From the NCBI RefSeq assembly GCF_047495495.1, contig NZ_CP179930.1, positions 2,542,001 through 2,606,000 of the forward strand: a DNA stretch of 64,000 nt, given 5' to 3'. A model generated the notes under the pieces. That model saw only the letters and a program-made list of their open reading frames with translations, made no database searches and was not told where the DNA came from. Positions 34,064 through 42,623 of the stretch are shown piece by piece. A program made the position numbers and the translations under genes. Origin of the DNA: Zymobacter sp047495495 (GTDB lineage: Bacteria > Pseudomonadota > Gammaproteobacteria > Pseudomonadales > Halomonadaceae). The first letter of the stretch is position 1, and every line of letters begins with the position of its first letter.

Positions 34064-35413
34064 ATGACCACATCGCCAGCAAGCTCTGATCCAGCCCCTA
34101 CCGTGTCCACCCGAACCCTGTGCCGCTTGGCATGGCCGATCATCGTATCCAATATCAGCGTGCCACTGCTGGGCCTGATAGCGACCAGCATCATCGGTCA
34201 CCTGCCCGATGCCCGTTATCTGGCGGCCGTCACTATTGGCGTAACCCTATTCAATTTCCTGTTCTGGGGATTCGGCTTCCTGCGCATGGGCACCACCGGC
34301 ATGACCTCACAGGCCTTTGGACGCCGGAACGACAGCCAGATGCGCTTGCTGTTAGCCCAGTCCATGCTGCTGGCTGGCACCATCGGCATTGCACTGTTAG
34401 TGCTATCGCCATGGCTGATACCACTAGGGTTGAACCTGCTAGGCAATACGCCGGACATTGCCTCGCTGGCACACGACTACGCCATGATTCGCATCTGGGC
34501 CGCGCCTGCCGTGCTGATCAACTATGTGCTATTGGGCTGGCTGCTGGGACGCCAACAGGCACGACAAGCCATGTGGATCACCATCGCCAACAACGTGATT
34601 TCTATCATCGGCATGGTGCTCTGGGTAGGCTACTGGGACTACCGTAGCAGCGGCGCAGCGTGGGCAACGCTGGTCGCGGACTACGCTACGCTGGGGCTGA
34701 GCCTGTTTCTGATCTACCGTCAGCTGCGCAAAATGAGCGGTACGCTGCCGCTGGCCCCACTGGCCCGGCTGCCCGCCTATCTGGCACTGCTGCGCGTTAA
34801 CGGCAACCTGTTCATCCGCACCCTGTGCCTACTGTTCGCGATGTCGTTCTTCACTGCACAGGGTAACCGCCTCGGCAGCACGATGCTGTCGGCCAATGGC
34901 GTACTGATGGAGCTGGTCATGCTGGTAGCGTTTGCGATGGAAGGGTTCGCGCAGGCCGCCGAGACGCTTACCGGACAGGCCGTCGGTGCCTGCCGCTGGG
35001 AAGCGTTCGGTGCGATCGTACGCACCTGTGCGCGATTGGCTCTACTGACCGCCGTGCTGGCCTGCCTCTTCTTCTGGACGAGCGGCCCTTGGCTTATCGG
35101 TCAGTTGACCGATATCGCAGACGTACGCGATATCGCCCGTCACTACCTGCCGTGGATAGCCGTTATGCCAATCATTGCCGTATGGAGCTATCTGTTCGAT
35201 GGGGTATTCATTGGGGCGACCGATGCCAAAGCTATGCGCGATACCGTACTGCTGTCCGTCCTGTGCTACTTGGCCTGTTGGTGGCTTACGCAAGGACTGG
35301 GCAACCACGGCTTATGGGCCTCGTTCATGCTGTTCATGATCGTACGCGCGGGCGGGCTTGCCGTGCTGTATGCCTATCGACGCCGTCACCAGTGGGCCGA
35401 TAACGCAGAGTGA
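34064..35413 (+). CDS. MATE-family efflux transporter, DinF-like
   Basis: A 449-aa inner-membrane antiporter with about twelve helices. The MATE N-terminal pattern LCRLAWPIIVSNISVPLLGL and DARYLAAVTIGVTLFNFLFW lead into GFLRMGTTGMTSQAFGRR. The C-terminal half has GFAQAAETLTGQAVGA, typical of the DinF branch. The start at 34064 (MTTSPASSD) drops a 43-residue Ser/Arg-rich extension that reads as non-coding. Substrate unknown. Confidence 0.88.
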   Translation: MTTSPASSDPAPTVSTRTLCRLAWPIIVSNISVPLLGLIATSIIGHLPDARYLAAVTIGVTLFNFLFWGFGFLRMGTTGMTSQAFGRRNDSQMRLLLAQSMLLAGTIGIALLVLSPWLIPLGLNLLGNTPDIASLAHDYAMIRIWAAPAVLINYVLLGWLLGRQQARQAMWITIANNVISIIGMVLWVGYWDYRSSGAAWATLVADYATLGLSLFLIYRQLRKMSGTLPLAPLARLPAYLALLRVNGNLFIRTLCLLFAMSFFTAQGNRLGSTMLSANGVLMELVMLVAFAMEGFAQAAETLTGQAVGACRWEAFGAIVRTCARLALLTAVLACLFFWTSGPWLIGQLTDIADVRDIARHYLPWIAVMPIIAVWSYLFDGVFIGATDAKAMRDTVLLSVLCYLACWWLTQGLGNHGLWASFMLFMIVRAGGLAVLYAYRRRHQWADNAE

Positions 35414-35417
35414 CACC

Positions 35418-35445
35418 AAGGGGTCGCCACTTTCGGGCGGCCCTT
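35418..35445 (+). terminator. Terminator of the MATE transporter gene
   Basis: AAGGG-(GT)-CGCC pairs with GGCG-(G)-CCCTT around an 8-nt loop, followed by CCTTCTTCC, just after the stop codon. Confidence 0.6.
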
Positions 35446-35696
35446 CCTTCTTCCGCCTTATGGCATATCAACATGCCGTTCGCCAGAAATGGGCATGCGC
35501 CATCGCGGCGACTGCACCGCACAGAATCATTGAGTCATCGGCTCAAAAAACCGCCGTTACTCCCCGATATATCCCTCCTTCATCAGCGCCAAATCATTTA
35601 TTTAGCTTAATAAGATACGAGGCAGATCGCCATATCAGCCGATATACACTGCGAGGTTCTAAACCGTTATGACTCATTCAATAAGAGGAAGATAAA

Positions 35697-36026
35697 ATGG
35701 GCATTTCAGGGGTAAGTAGCAGCACATCGGTACAGTCATCAGCACGGCCCGCCAGCTATGACCAGCAGATCGAAGCGATCGAAAAACAGATCGCTTCGCT
35801 GCAGGACAAAGTATCGGAAGTCGACACTGACAGCGAAGGCTCTGAAGAAGTCACGCAGCAGTTGCAGGCGCAGATTCAGATGCTTCAGGCCCAGCTTCAG
35901 CAGTTACAGCAGCAGAAAGCCGCTGCGGCACAGGCGACACAGGACGTACCGGCACCCAAGCTCGATAAATCGGCTCAGAACAGTGCCAGCACGACCAGCG
36001 GAGGCCTTGTCGATCTGTATGCCTGA
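35697..36026 (+). CDS. FlxA-like coiled-coil protein
   Basis: A 109-aa hydrophilic protein. A Ser-rich N-terminus (MGISGVSSSTSVQSS) is followed by a heptad-rich coiled coil (QIEAIEKQIASLQDKVSEVD, then QLQAQIQMLQAQLQQLQQQK). The layout resembles the FlxA-like family, known from flagellar regulons, but no flagellar gene is nearby. AAGAGGAAG precedes the start. Confidence 0.7.
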   Translation: MGISGVSSSTSVQSSARPASYDQQIEAIEKQIASLQDKVSEVDTDSEGSEEVTQQLQAQIQMLQAQLQQLQQQKAAAAQATQDVPAPKLDKSAQNSASTTSGGLVDLYA

Positions 36027-36056
36027 TGGTGTATCGGTTGATTAGGGGGAAATAGA

Positions 36057-36088
36057 ACACTGCTCGCTGAATGTTCAGCGAGCAGTGT
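36057..36088. terminator. Hairpin downstream of the FlxA-like gene
   Basis: ACACTGCTCGCTGA (36057-36070) pairs perfectly with 36075-36088 around a 4-nt loop. No T tract. Confidence 0.6.
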
Positions 36089-36180
36089 CACATCCTTGAC
36101 GATGCGGAAGACACGCTGTGCCATACGCCAGCGACACGTCTCCTATCATCGCCAAGGGGGAACCAGCCTTCTATGTACCA

Positions 36181-36318
36181 CTATAATGTACGGTGAGGCT
36201 TGCCTGCATCATTGCGCTTGCCGCGCACACGCCCATTGTCATTGCGAGAACGTGGCTGTTCGCCACCGCCTTTTTTCGGAACCGTCACGTTAGGGTTGAG
36301 CGGTCGTCGGTCCGTCAT
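36181..36318 (-). CDS. Small basic protein, 45 aa, unknown
   Basis: Reading frame from ATG 36318 to TAG 36181. A strong ribosome-binding site GGGAGG sits eight nt upstream of the ATG. The product is very polar and basic: MTDRRPLNPNVTVPKKGGGE, then Arg/Asn/Gly/Lys-rich residues ending KPHRTL. It has no hydrophobic segment. The composition suggests nucleic-acid or ribosome association, but I recognise no family. The ideal ribosome-binding site is the main support. Confidence 0.5.
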   Translation of the reverse strand: MTDRRPLNPNVTVPKKGGGEQPRSRNDNGRVRGKRNDAGKPHRTL

Positions 36319-36477
36319 TGCCTGTTCCTCCCAGATCAGTAGGTCACAAGTCTCTTTCGGCGGCAGCGCATCAACACAACTGTCGCCAAAACAACGGCCG
36401 CTTTACTGACAATAGTCCTTCCTGCATCGCAACACACCAGCGCCTCGCATTCGGCACCTTATAACGACAGAAACGAC

Positions 36478-36508
36478 AGAAACCCCAGCTACCGAAGCAC
36501 CTGAGGTT
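36478..36508 (-). terminator. Terminator of trpBA
   Basis: On the minus strand, AAACCTCAG...GC and GTAGCTGGGGTTT form an imperfect 13-bp stem around a TTCG tetraloop, followed by a T-rich stretch. It lies about 35 nt after the trpA stop. Confidence 0.65.
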
Positions 36509-36541
36509 TCCTGATCCGGTATACATCGCGCAAAAAGAGCG

Positions 36542-37354
36542 TTAAGACTGACGCGCGCGACGCACCCCTTCCGCCAGACTGCGTGTCAGTGCGGCAACGT
36601 TTTCAACCGCCTCTTCCGGAGAAGTCGCCTTCGCCTGCGCATCGACGATAGCGGACCCGACCACCACACCATCACTGAACGCCCCAATGGCAGCAGCCTG
36701 TTCAGCGGTGCGCACACCGAAACCAACGGCAACCGGTGTCTGTGTGGACGCCTTGAGTCGCGTAACGGCCTGATGCACTTTGGCGATATCCGGTGCCTGG
36801 CTGCCCGTCACCCCAGCGATTGAGACGTAGTACAGGAAGCCACTGCTGTTCTTCAGCACAGCAGGCAAGCGCACGTCATCGGTCGTCGGCGTGGCCAGCT
36901 GGATAACGTCCAGCCCTTTGGCTCGTGCCGGTGCAGCCAGCATCGCGTCATGCTCTGCAGGGATATCGACGATGATCAAGCCATCGACGCCCGCCGCTTT
37001 TGCCTGTTCGATGAACGATTCAATGCCGTGGAAGTAGACGGTGTTGCCATAGCCCATCAGCACGATCGGCGTGGTGTCGTCCTGCTGACGGAAGCCCTTG
37101 ACCAGCGCCAGCGTGTCGGCCATGCGGTGACCGTTATCCAGTGCACGCTGTCCGGCCAGCTGGATGCTGGGCCCATCTGCCACTGGATCAGAGAACGGCA
37201 TTCCCAGCTCAATGATGTCAGCACCGGCCGCCGGCAGGGCATTTAACACCGCCTGAGAAGTGGCTTCGCCGCCGTCCCCAGCCATAATGAAAGTGATCAG
37301 GGCTGCACGGTTTTCAGCGTGCAGGCGTTCGAAACAGGCATTGATACGACTCAT
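36542..37354 (-). CDS. trpA: Tryptophan synthase alpha subunit
   Basis: Cleaves indole-glycerol phosphate to indole, passed to TrpB. The 270-aa TIM barrel has LITFIMAGDG, the catalytic Glu and Asp in DIIELGMPFSDPVADGP, and the C-terminal VGFGVRTAEQAAAIG and DGVVVGSAIV phosphate-binding stretches. Its ATG overlaps the trpB stop (ATGA), and AGGAGG lies upstream within trpB. Confidence 0.97.
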   Translation of the reverse strand: MSRINACFERLHAENRAALITFIMAGDGGEATSQAVLNALPAAGADIIELGMPFSDPVADGPSIQLAGQRALDNGHRMADTLALVKGFRQQDDTTPIVLMGYGNTVYFHGIESFIEQAKAAGVDGLIIVDIPAEHDAMLAAPARAKGLDVIQLATPTTDDVRLPAVLKNSSGFLYYVSIAGVTGSQAPDIAKVHQAVTRLKASTQTPVAVGFGVRTAEQAAAIGAFSDGVVVGSAIVDAQAKATSPEEAVENVAALTRSLAEGVRRARQS

Positions 37355-38622
37355 CGGGTAGCCTCCTGTTGACCAGCAGCATTGTCAGCACCACCGATAG
37401 CGTCAAGCTGTGCTTCGGGATGTCGTTCCAGATAGTGCGCGACACTGTCCATGTCTTTGTCGCCACGCCCGCTCAGGTTCATCACGATGATGTGGTCTTT
37501 GGGCAGCGTCGGCGCACGGCGAATGACGTCGGCCAGTGCATGCGACGATTCCAGCGCGGGGATGATGCCTTCGATATGGCAGAGCAGCTGGAAGGCCTTG
37601 ATCGCTTCGTCATCGTTGACGGTGACGTATTCAACGCGTCCCGTATCATGGAAGAAGGAGTGTTCCGGCCCTACCCCCGGGTAGTCGAGCCCCGCGGAGA
37701 CGGAGTGCGCATCCAAAATCTGACCATCATCACTCTGCAACAGGTACGTCAGGTTGCCGTGCAGGATACCGGGAGTGCCCGCATTGAGCGCTGCGGCATG
37801 CTGACCGGATTCCAGCCCCAAACCACCCGCTTCGGCCCCCACCATCGCGACGCCTTCATCATTCACCATAGCGTGGAATAGACCGATTGCATTGGAACCG
37901 CCACCGATGCAGGCCACCAATGTGTCAGGCAAGCGCCCTTCCTTCTGCAAAATCTGTTCGCGGACTTCGCGGCCGATGACGGACTGGAAGTCACGAACCA
38001 TTTCAGGATACGGGTGCGGGCCAGCCGCCGTACCGATGATGTAGAACGTATCGTCAACGTGTGAGACCCAGTAGCGCAGCGCCTCATTCATCGCATCTTT
38101 GAGGGTGCCATTGCCCGCGGTAACGGGAATAACGGTCGCTCCCAGCATCTTCATACGGAAGACGTTGGCCTGCTGGCGGTCGATATCAGTAGACCCCATG
38201 AAAACAGTACAACGCATGCCAAAGCGCGCCGCTACGGTCGCCGTAGCGACCCCGTGCATGCCCGCGCCGGTTTCAGCGATGACATGCGTCTTGCCCATGC
38301 GCTTAGCTACTAGGATCTGCCCGATGCAGTTGTTGATCTTGTGCGCACCGGTATGGTTAAGGTCTTCACGCTTGAGGTAGATCTTGGCACCACCGAGATA
38401 CTCGGTCAGACGCTCAGCAAAGTAGAGCGGCGTCTGGCGACCAATGTAGTCGCGCTGCAGATCAGCCAGCTCGGCTTTAAAAGCGGGGTCATCCTTCAGC
38501 GCGGTGTAGTTCTTTTCAACGTCCAGAATCAGTGGCATCAGCGTTTCGGCAACGAAGCGGCCGCCATAGATGCCGAAGAATCCATCACGATCAGGCTGCT
38601 GTGTCGGGCGGTGAGCGGTCAT
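37351..38622 (-). CDS. trpB: Tryptophan synthase beta subunit
   Basis: A PLP enzyme joining indole and serine (423 aa). GFFGIYGGRFVAETLMPLI starts the conserved part. The PLP lysine is in HTGAHKINN, the substrate loop is ETGAGMHGVA and the phosphate-binding loop is CIGGGSNAIG. It has a C-terminal tail (GGADNAAGQQEATR) longer than in E. coli. GGAG lies before the ATG at 38622. The pair is separate from trpE/D/C and divergent from trpI, the Pseudomonas-like arrangement. Confidence 0.97.
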   Translation of the reverse strand: MTAHRPTQQPDRDGFFGIYGGRFVAETLMPLILDVEKNYTALKDDPAFKAELADLQRDYIGRQTPLYFAERLTEYLGGAKIYLKREDLNHTGAHKINNCIGQILVAKRMGKTHVIAETGAGMHGVATATVAARFGMRCTVFMGSTDIDRQQANVFRMKMLGATVIPVTAGNGTLKDAMNEALRYWVSHVDDTFYIIGTAAGPHPYPEMVRDFQSVIGREVREQILQKEGRLPDTLVACIGGGSNAIGLFHAMVNDEGVAMVGAEAGGLGLESGQHAAALNAGTPGILHGNLTYLLQSDDGQILDAHSVSAGLDYPGVGPEHSFFHDTGRVEYVTVNDDEAIKAFQLLCHIEGIIPALESSHALADVIRRAPTLPKDHIIVMNLSGRGDKDMDSVAHYLERHPEAQLDAIGGADNAAGQQEATR

Positions 38623-38743
38623 GGTACGGCTCCTGTCATCATGTCATGTGCGTAGCATGCCAACCTGCACGAGCATGCTACCGAATTGAGGACTACACTA
38701 CCCGACTCGCTGGCGAACAGGAATCGACTTGTATGCACGCCAC

Positions 38744-38760
38744 TGTGAGTTAAACTCACA
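38744..38760. promoter_or_regulatory. Candidate TrpI operator between trpB and trpI
   Basis: TGTGAGTTAAACTCACA is an inverted repeat with eight-bp arms around one base. The TGTGAG-N5-CTCACA layout resembles the dyad I recall for Pseudomonas TrpI sites. It lies 122 nt upstream of trpB and 114 nt upstream of trpI. Confidence 0.65.
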
Positions 38761-38873
38761 TGCTTAATGCAATGGTCATCGCAGACAGCCCCATACCCGA
38801 CAGGATGCGAGTGGCAGCTACGGTCATTGCTCACGGACACCCCTATCCGTCCTTATTGCCGAGAGATAACCGC

Positions 38874-39779
38874 ATGCGCCCCGCTCACGAATACCCATCA
38901 CTCAATGCACTGCGCGCGTTTGACGCCACTGCACGGCTAGGCAGCATGAGCGGTGCCGCCCGGACACTTAATGTCACACATGGCGCGGTCAGCCGACAGG
39001 TACGCCAGCTGGAACAACAACTGGGAATGCCACTGTTTCTGCGCGTCAGAGGACGCCTAGAACTGACCGATGAAGGACGGACACTCGCGAAGGCCACCCA
39101 CGAAGCGTTTGGTCAACTTCACGAGTGCTGGGAAGGACTGCTTACGGCGCAACAACATCAACCGCTGACACTGGGCTGCACAGGGAGTCTACTGTCACGC
39201 TGGCTAATTCCTCGCATGGCCTCGCTGCCGCCACTGCTGCAAGACATGCGCTGGCACGTCGTATCTACTGATGATGCACTAGACGTAGAACGTGCCGGCC
39301 TCGACGTGGCGCTGGTCTATCTGGACCCACCGTGGCCCCAAGGCTATGAAGTGATTCCCCTTCATCCGGAACGCTTCGGCCCCGTATGCTCACCGACGCT
39401 AACAAGCGGCAAAACGATAAGCTCACTAGACGAGCTAATGCAGCTGCCACTGCTGTCGACGCAGTCCCGCACCGAAGCCTGGGCGCTCTGGCTGGAAGCT
39501 CACAGCAGTACAACCAAACCGATAGCGTATCAACAGACGTTCCAACACTCGCTCTACCTGCTGGAAGCCGCCGAAGCTGGACTGGGCGTAGCAATGGCCC
39601 CGGATATGCTAGTGGCCGACGCACTGGCACATCACCGCCTAGTCGCACCGCTGCCTTTTCTGGAGACAGACGGAATGCTGTGTCTGGTGATTCATCCCAT
39701 GTTGCGAGGGAAACGGCCGGAACAGGTTATGGCATTGGTGGAATGGGCGAAAAGCGCTATTCATGAGACGGTGCTGTAG
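38874..39779 (+). CDS. trpI: LysR-family activator of trpBA
   Basis: A 301-aa LysR regulator. The N-terminal helix-turn-helix reads YPSLNALRAFDATARLGSMS and THGAVSRQVRQLEQQLG. The effector domain has GCTGSLLSRWLIPRM and DPPWPQGYEVIPLHPERFGP, close to Pseudomonas TrpI, which responds to indole-glycerol phosphate. The start at 38874 is chosen over upstream in-frame ATGs because homology begins there and an upstream start would run into the operator. Divergent from trpBA. Confidence 0.85.
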   Translation: MRPAHEYPSLNALRAFDATARLGSMSGAARTLNVTHGAVSRQVRQLEQQLGMPLFLRVRGRLELTDEGRTLAKATHEAFGQLHECWEGLLTAQQHQPLTLGCTGSLLSRWLIPRMASLPPLLQDMRWHVVSTDDALDVERAGLDVALVYLDPPWPQGYEVIPLHPERFGPVCSPTLTSGKTISSLDELMQLPLLSTQSRTEAWALWLEAHSSTTKPIAYQQTFQHSLYLLEAAEAGLGVAMAPDMLVADALAHHRLVAPLPFLETDGMLCLVIHPMLRGKRPEQVMALVEWAKSAIHETVL

Positions 39780-40865
39780 GAAGGAAATAGCACAGCAGAG
39801 ATGGGCAAAGCGACGTCATTAAAGTCTGCCCCCGGGAGGAGCCGTATTTCTGAAGACACGCAATTTTGACTTATTGTATTTATTGGCCAAGTATCAAATA
39901 ACAATATACTTATCGCGTGTAAAGCCTACAGGCCAGTGACCGCTGTAATAGATATCTGTCATCTTGTATTACTTACTGTAGATGGCCATATAAAATTTCT
40001 CCAACCTATTAGTGCATTTTAAAAATCATCAATGCCTATACTGCAACAGTAATATTCGCCATGCAGTAAGAATAACTTCATCCCTTTCATTCCGATTCCC
40101 GTAAACCAACACTCGCGATCCCAATCAAATCTCCCTAGATCAGATTTCCTGACTGAAACTGCACTTTGAATGCTTCTAACAAAGCTAATTTAGGAAAACC
40201 CTCTGTTGTAAGTTAGAGCATGCTTAATAACTCCAACACCCATATTATTGGAGGATATTAAAATCTCAAATTTGCGGTAAAAACCATCTATTTTAGAAAA
40301 GATAAAAGCAATTACTCAAGTTATGAATAACCTCTTAGCAAAATTTTCAGTATATAAATATCATTATTTAATAATAACATTTATTTTAATGCTAACTCTT
40401 TCAAAATATTTAGTATTTATAAAAACTTAAATTTCTACTTTTTTAACTTTCAATAAATTACTATTACCAAAATATATTTTTCACATATACTTTTGGCCAT
40501 TCAATAAAATATCCTATTTTTTTATCGCTTTTTCAAGGCTGCATAGAATAACTATCCTTAAATATATTCCATAACACAACAATTTTACCTTGGCTTGATT
40601 TTCTCAAGTCAATCCTGATAATTTAAATACCAATCAAAACAATTGATTCGTATTTTTAAACTTACCATAGATAATGTACATCTTTCTTATAATACAAAAA
40701 CAGGACCCATAAAAATTCTATCATCGCTTCATAAAAATCTAATACAGCCCAGACCATTATAAATAATAAAAAATCAACACCAATACAGTACACTAAATTA
40801 TCAAAAATAATAAAATACTCCCAATTAGCACAGAGAGGCATCCACTTATTACCATTTTATTATTT
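39780..40865. other. AT-rich, gene-poor edge of the Rhs island
   Basis: About 1.1 kb, much more AT-rich than the trp genes on its left. No intact gene is visible. It contains the decayed coding remnant listed at 40019-40315 and otherwise only short frames. It likely consists of worn-out toxin or immunity DNA. Confidence 0.6.
40019..40315 (-). pseudogene. Decayed, frameshifted small gene, probable immunity remnant
   Basis: On the minus strand I read VIAFIFSKIDGFYRKFEILI, SSNNMGVGVIKHALTYNRGF, then a frame change (PKLALLEAFKVQFQ in one frame), then GRFDWDRECWFTGIGMKGMK and LFLLHGEYYCCSIGIDDF to a stop at 40019-40021. Composition and protein-like texture resemble the small AT-rich immunity genes next door. 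No start codon or intact frame remains. Confidence 0.45.
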
Positions 40866-41246
40866 TCAGGAATCATTAACCTTACAAAAAGAGGTATTTT
40901 TATAATTTTCCAATCCCTTTTTCAACCTTATTAAAAACTCTCTTTTATCTTTAATCTCATAGTCAAAAACAAATGTTAGCTCAGAAAATATCTTATTCAA
41001 ATCATCATAATCGCCATTAATAGCAAATTCAATTGCGCCCATGATTTGTTCTTTTTTCTCTAAAGAATACTCTACAAAATAAGGTATTATGATAACTTTC
41101 AGATATTGATCAAACCCATTTTTTTCATTGATATCCCACCCCTTCGTTAGTTCATACTGATCATCAGTCACTATATTGTCATCCAAAGCAACTAGTATGT
41201 TTAACAACTTACCATATTTTTCTCTATACTGAGTGTAGTTAAGCAT
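40866..41246 (-). CDS. Putative immunity protein for the third Rhs cassette
   Basis: A 126-aa acidic, Lys/Ile/Asn-rich protein (MLNYTQYREKYGKLLNILVA and on), AT-rich like other immunity genes. The start at 41246 is three nt beyond the toxin stop and has GGGGGA seven nt upstream; an ATG overlapping the toxin stop (41252) is possible. No family recognised. The role is inferred from its place immediately after a toxin tip. Confidence 0.65.
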   Translation of the reverse strand: MLNYTQYREKYGKLLNILVALDDNIVTDDQYELTKGWDINEKNGFDQYLKVIIIPYFVEYSLEKKEQIMGAIEFAINGDYDDLNKIFSELTFVFDYEIKDKREFLIRLKKGLENYKNTSFCKVNDS

Positions 41247-41248
41247 TA

Positions 41249-41887
41249 TCATTTCCCCCAAATAGGATAAGCGGTAACAACTTGTTCATTTTGACCAAAA
41301 ACTACTTGAGCTGTATGTGAATTACCATACGTAGGTCCCATTTTGCTATATCCCTCCCCTATCACTTGGCTATTATAAGGAATAGTTACAACATTATCCC
41401 CTGTTCGCTGCCGGATAGTTTGAGCTTTTTGAATTGCATTCAATTGATCACGATGACTTGTAAAGCGTGTAGCTGCTGATGGCTGACGCTGCGCAGCCCC
41501 TGTTGTTGGGTTTGTTCCATGCGCCGCCCGTTCATACTGAGCATCTAAACTAGTCTGCGCACCATGCCGTTCCAAGAAATGTGACCTCGGGTTTGCATTT
41601 TCCATCTCTTGCAGTCGTCTATGCGCATTTGCTTCAGCAAGCTCATTGATTCGATCTTGCCGCTCGGCCCTCGACATATTCGCAGCACTGGATGGACATG
41701 GAGTCAGCCCGAGTGAATCAACCCAATGTACAGGATTAGGCGCGTACTGATACAGGTTAAGCCCACCCGCTAGGCTGATCGGGTCTTGGGTCGTAAACCG
41801 TCCTACCTGTGGATCGTAGTACCTAAAGCGGTTGTAATGCAGTCCGGTTTCCGCGTCACAGTACTGCCCCTGAAAGCGCAGTGGCAT
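41249..41887 (-). CDS. Displaced Rhs C-terminal cassette with RNase A-like toxin
   Basis: A 212-aa frame: the end of an Rhs core (MPLRFQGQYCDAETGLHYNR, YYDPQVGRFTTQDPISLAGG, ending DSLGLTP near residue 62) and a toxin of about 150 aa. The toxin has SHFLERHG with a candidate catalytic His, the ATRFTSHRDQ segment and a C-terminal VVTAYP. This spacing resembles the bacterial RNase A-like CdiA tips (His, Lys/Arg, TAYP end). It is headless: an in-frame TGA (41939-41941) cuts it from the remaining core, so it may be silent until recombined onto the main rhs. Confidence 0.65.
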   Translation of the reverse strand: MPLRFQGQYCDAETGLHYNRFRYYDPQVGRFTTQDPISLAGGLNLYQYAPNPVHWVDSLGLTPCPSSAANMSRAERQDRINELAEANAHRRLQEMENANPRSHFLERHGAQTSLDAQYERAAHGTNPTTGAAQRQPSAATRFTSHRDQLNAIQKAQTIRQRTGDNVVTIPYNSQVIGEGYSKMGPTYGNSHTAQVVFGQNEQVVTAYPIWGK

Positions 41888-42070
41888 CTCAACACTGGCG
41901 GCGTTGCCTTCGCTGTCATTGGCCTTGGCGAGTTCACCTCATGCACGATAGTGCCCTACCCAGTGTAGATTGCCGTTGCGGTCGGTGAGTTCCTGTGGCG
42001 TACCCAGATGGTCGGTATGGATATAGTACAGCTGGGGCTCAGGTGTTGCTGACGCTGCCGACACACTGGA
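41739..42070 (-). repeat. Third copy of the Rhs core end (332 bp)
   Basis: Aligns without gaps by eye to 45538-45869 of the main rhs and to the start of 42943-44504. Its left end coincides with the core/toxin junction in all three copies. Confidence 0.85.
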
Positions 42071-42215
42071 ATAGTGCCCTACCCAGTGTAGCTGCCCGTT
42101 GCGGTCGAGGTGTTGCTGCTTAGCATCTTCCCACACTAGACGTTGCTAGCGGGCTAGGCGAACCATCACATCGTGGGTATAACGATAAACGCTGTAATAG
42201 TGATGGCCGTAGACA
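41888..42215 (-). pseudogene. Rhs core remnant upstream of the third cassette
   Basis: The sequence upstream continues as Rhs core (HTDHLGTPQELTDRNGNLHW). Intact copies read HYRAWGELAK here; this one reads HYRA then TGA because TGG became TGA at 41939-41941. Beyond 42070 the core is scrambled: a ~36-bp stretch is repeated (42071-42108 resembles 41949-41987) and diverged pieces of two other core segments follow up to about 42215, with further stops. Confidence 0.75.
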
Positions 42216-42282
42216 CACAAGAGAATCGAGCGATTCAACAAGCTATGCACAAATATAAACACAGCGTAATTGTCAAGGAAAA

Positions 42283-42621
42283 CTATAATTCGTTTTTTAT
42301 AAAGGCCAATAAAAAATCATATAGCTGATTAGCAATACACTCAGCATGCTCTTTCTTTACCACTAAATTAAAAAAGTAATACTGGCTTTTAATGTCATCT
42401 ATAAGAATAGAGCATATTCTAAAAAACTCGATATAAGAAATATAAAAAGACTTTATTTTTTCTGACAAAACCTCTAGATCAGAGCAAATGTTTGTCACAT
42501 CAAAAAATATGTTTGTATAATTTTCTTCTATAAAACTTATTTCAATGTAAGGAGCTTTGTTTTTTTCACAACAAAGCCAGTGCTCTTCGTTTTTTCCTTC
42601 GCCCGAGTATATGTATTTCAT
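42283..42621 (-). CDS. Putative immunity protein for the second Rhs cassette
   Basis: A 112-aa AT-rich gene product (MKYIYSGEGKNEEHWLCCEK and on), rich in Ile, Glu and Phe, with no signal peptide. The start at 42621 has AAGGA six nt upstream, located inside the end of the toxin gene. No family recognised. The role is inferred from position right after the toxin, the usual order in Rhs cassettes. Confidence 0.65.
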   Translation of the reverse strand: MKYIYSGEGKNEEHWLCCEKNKAPYIEISFIEENYTNIFFDVTNICSDLEVLSEKIKSFYISYIEFFRICSILIDDIKSQYYFFNLVVKKEHAECIANQLYDFLLAFIKNEL

Positions 42622-42623
42622 TA

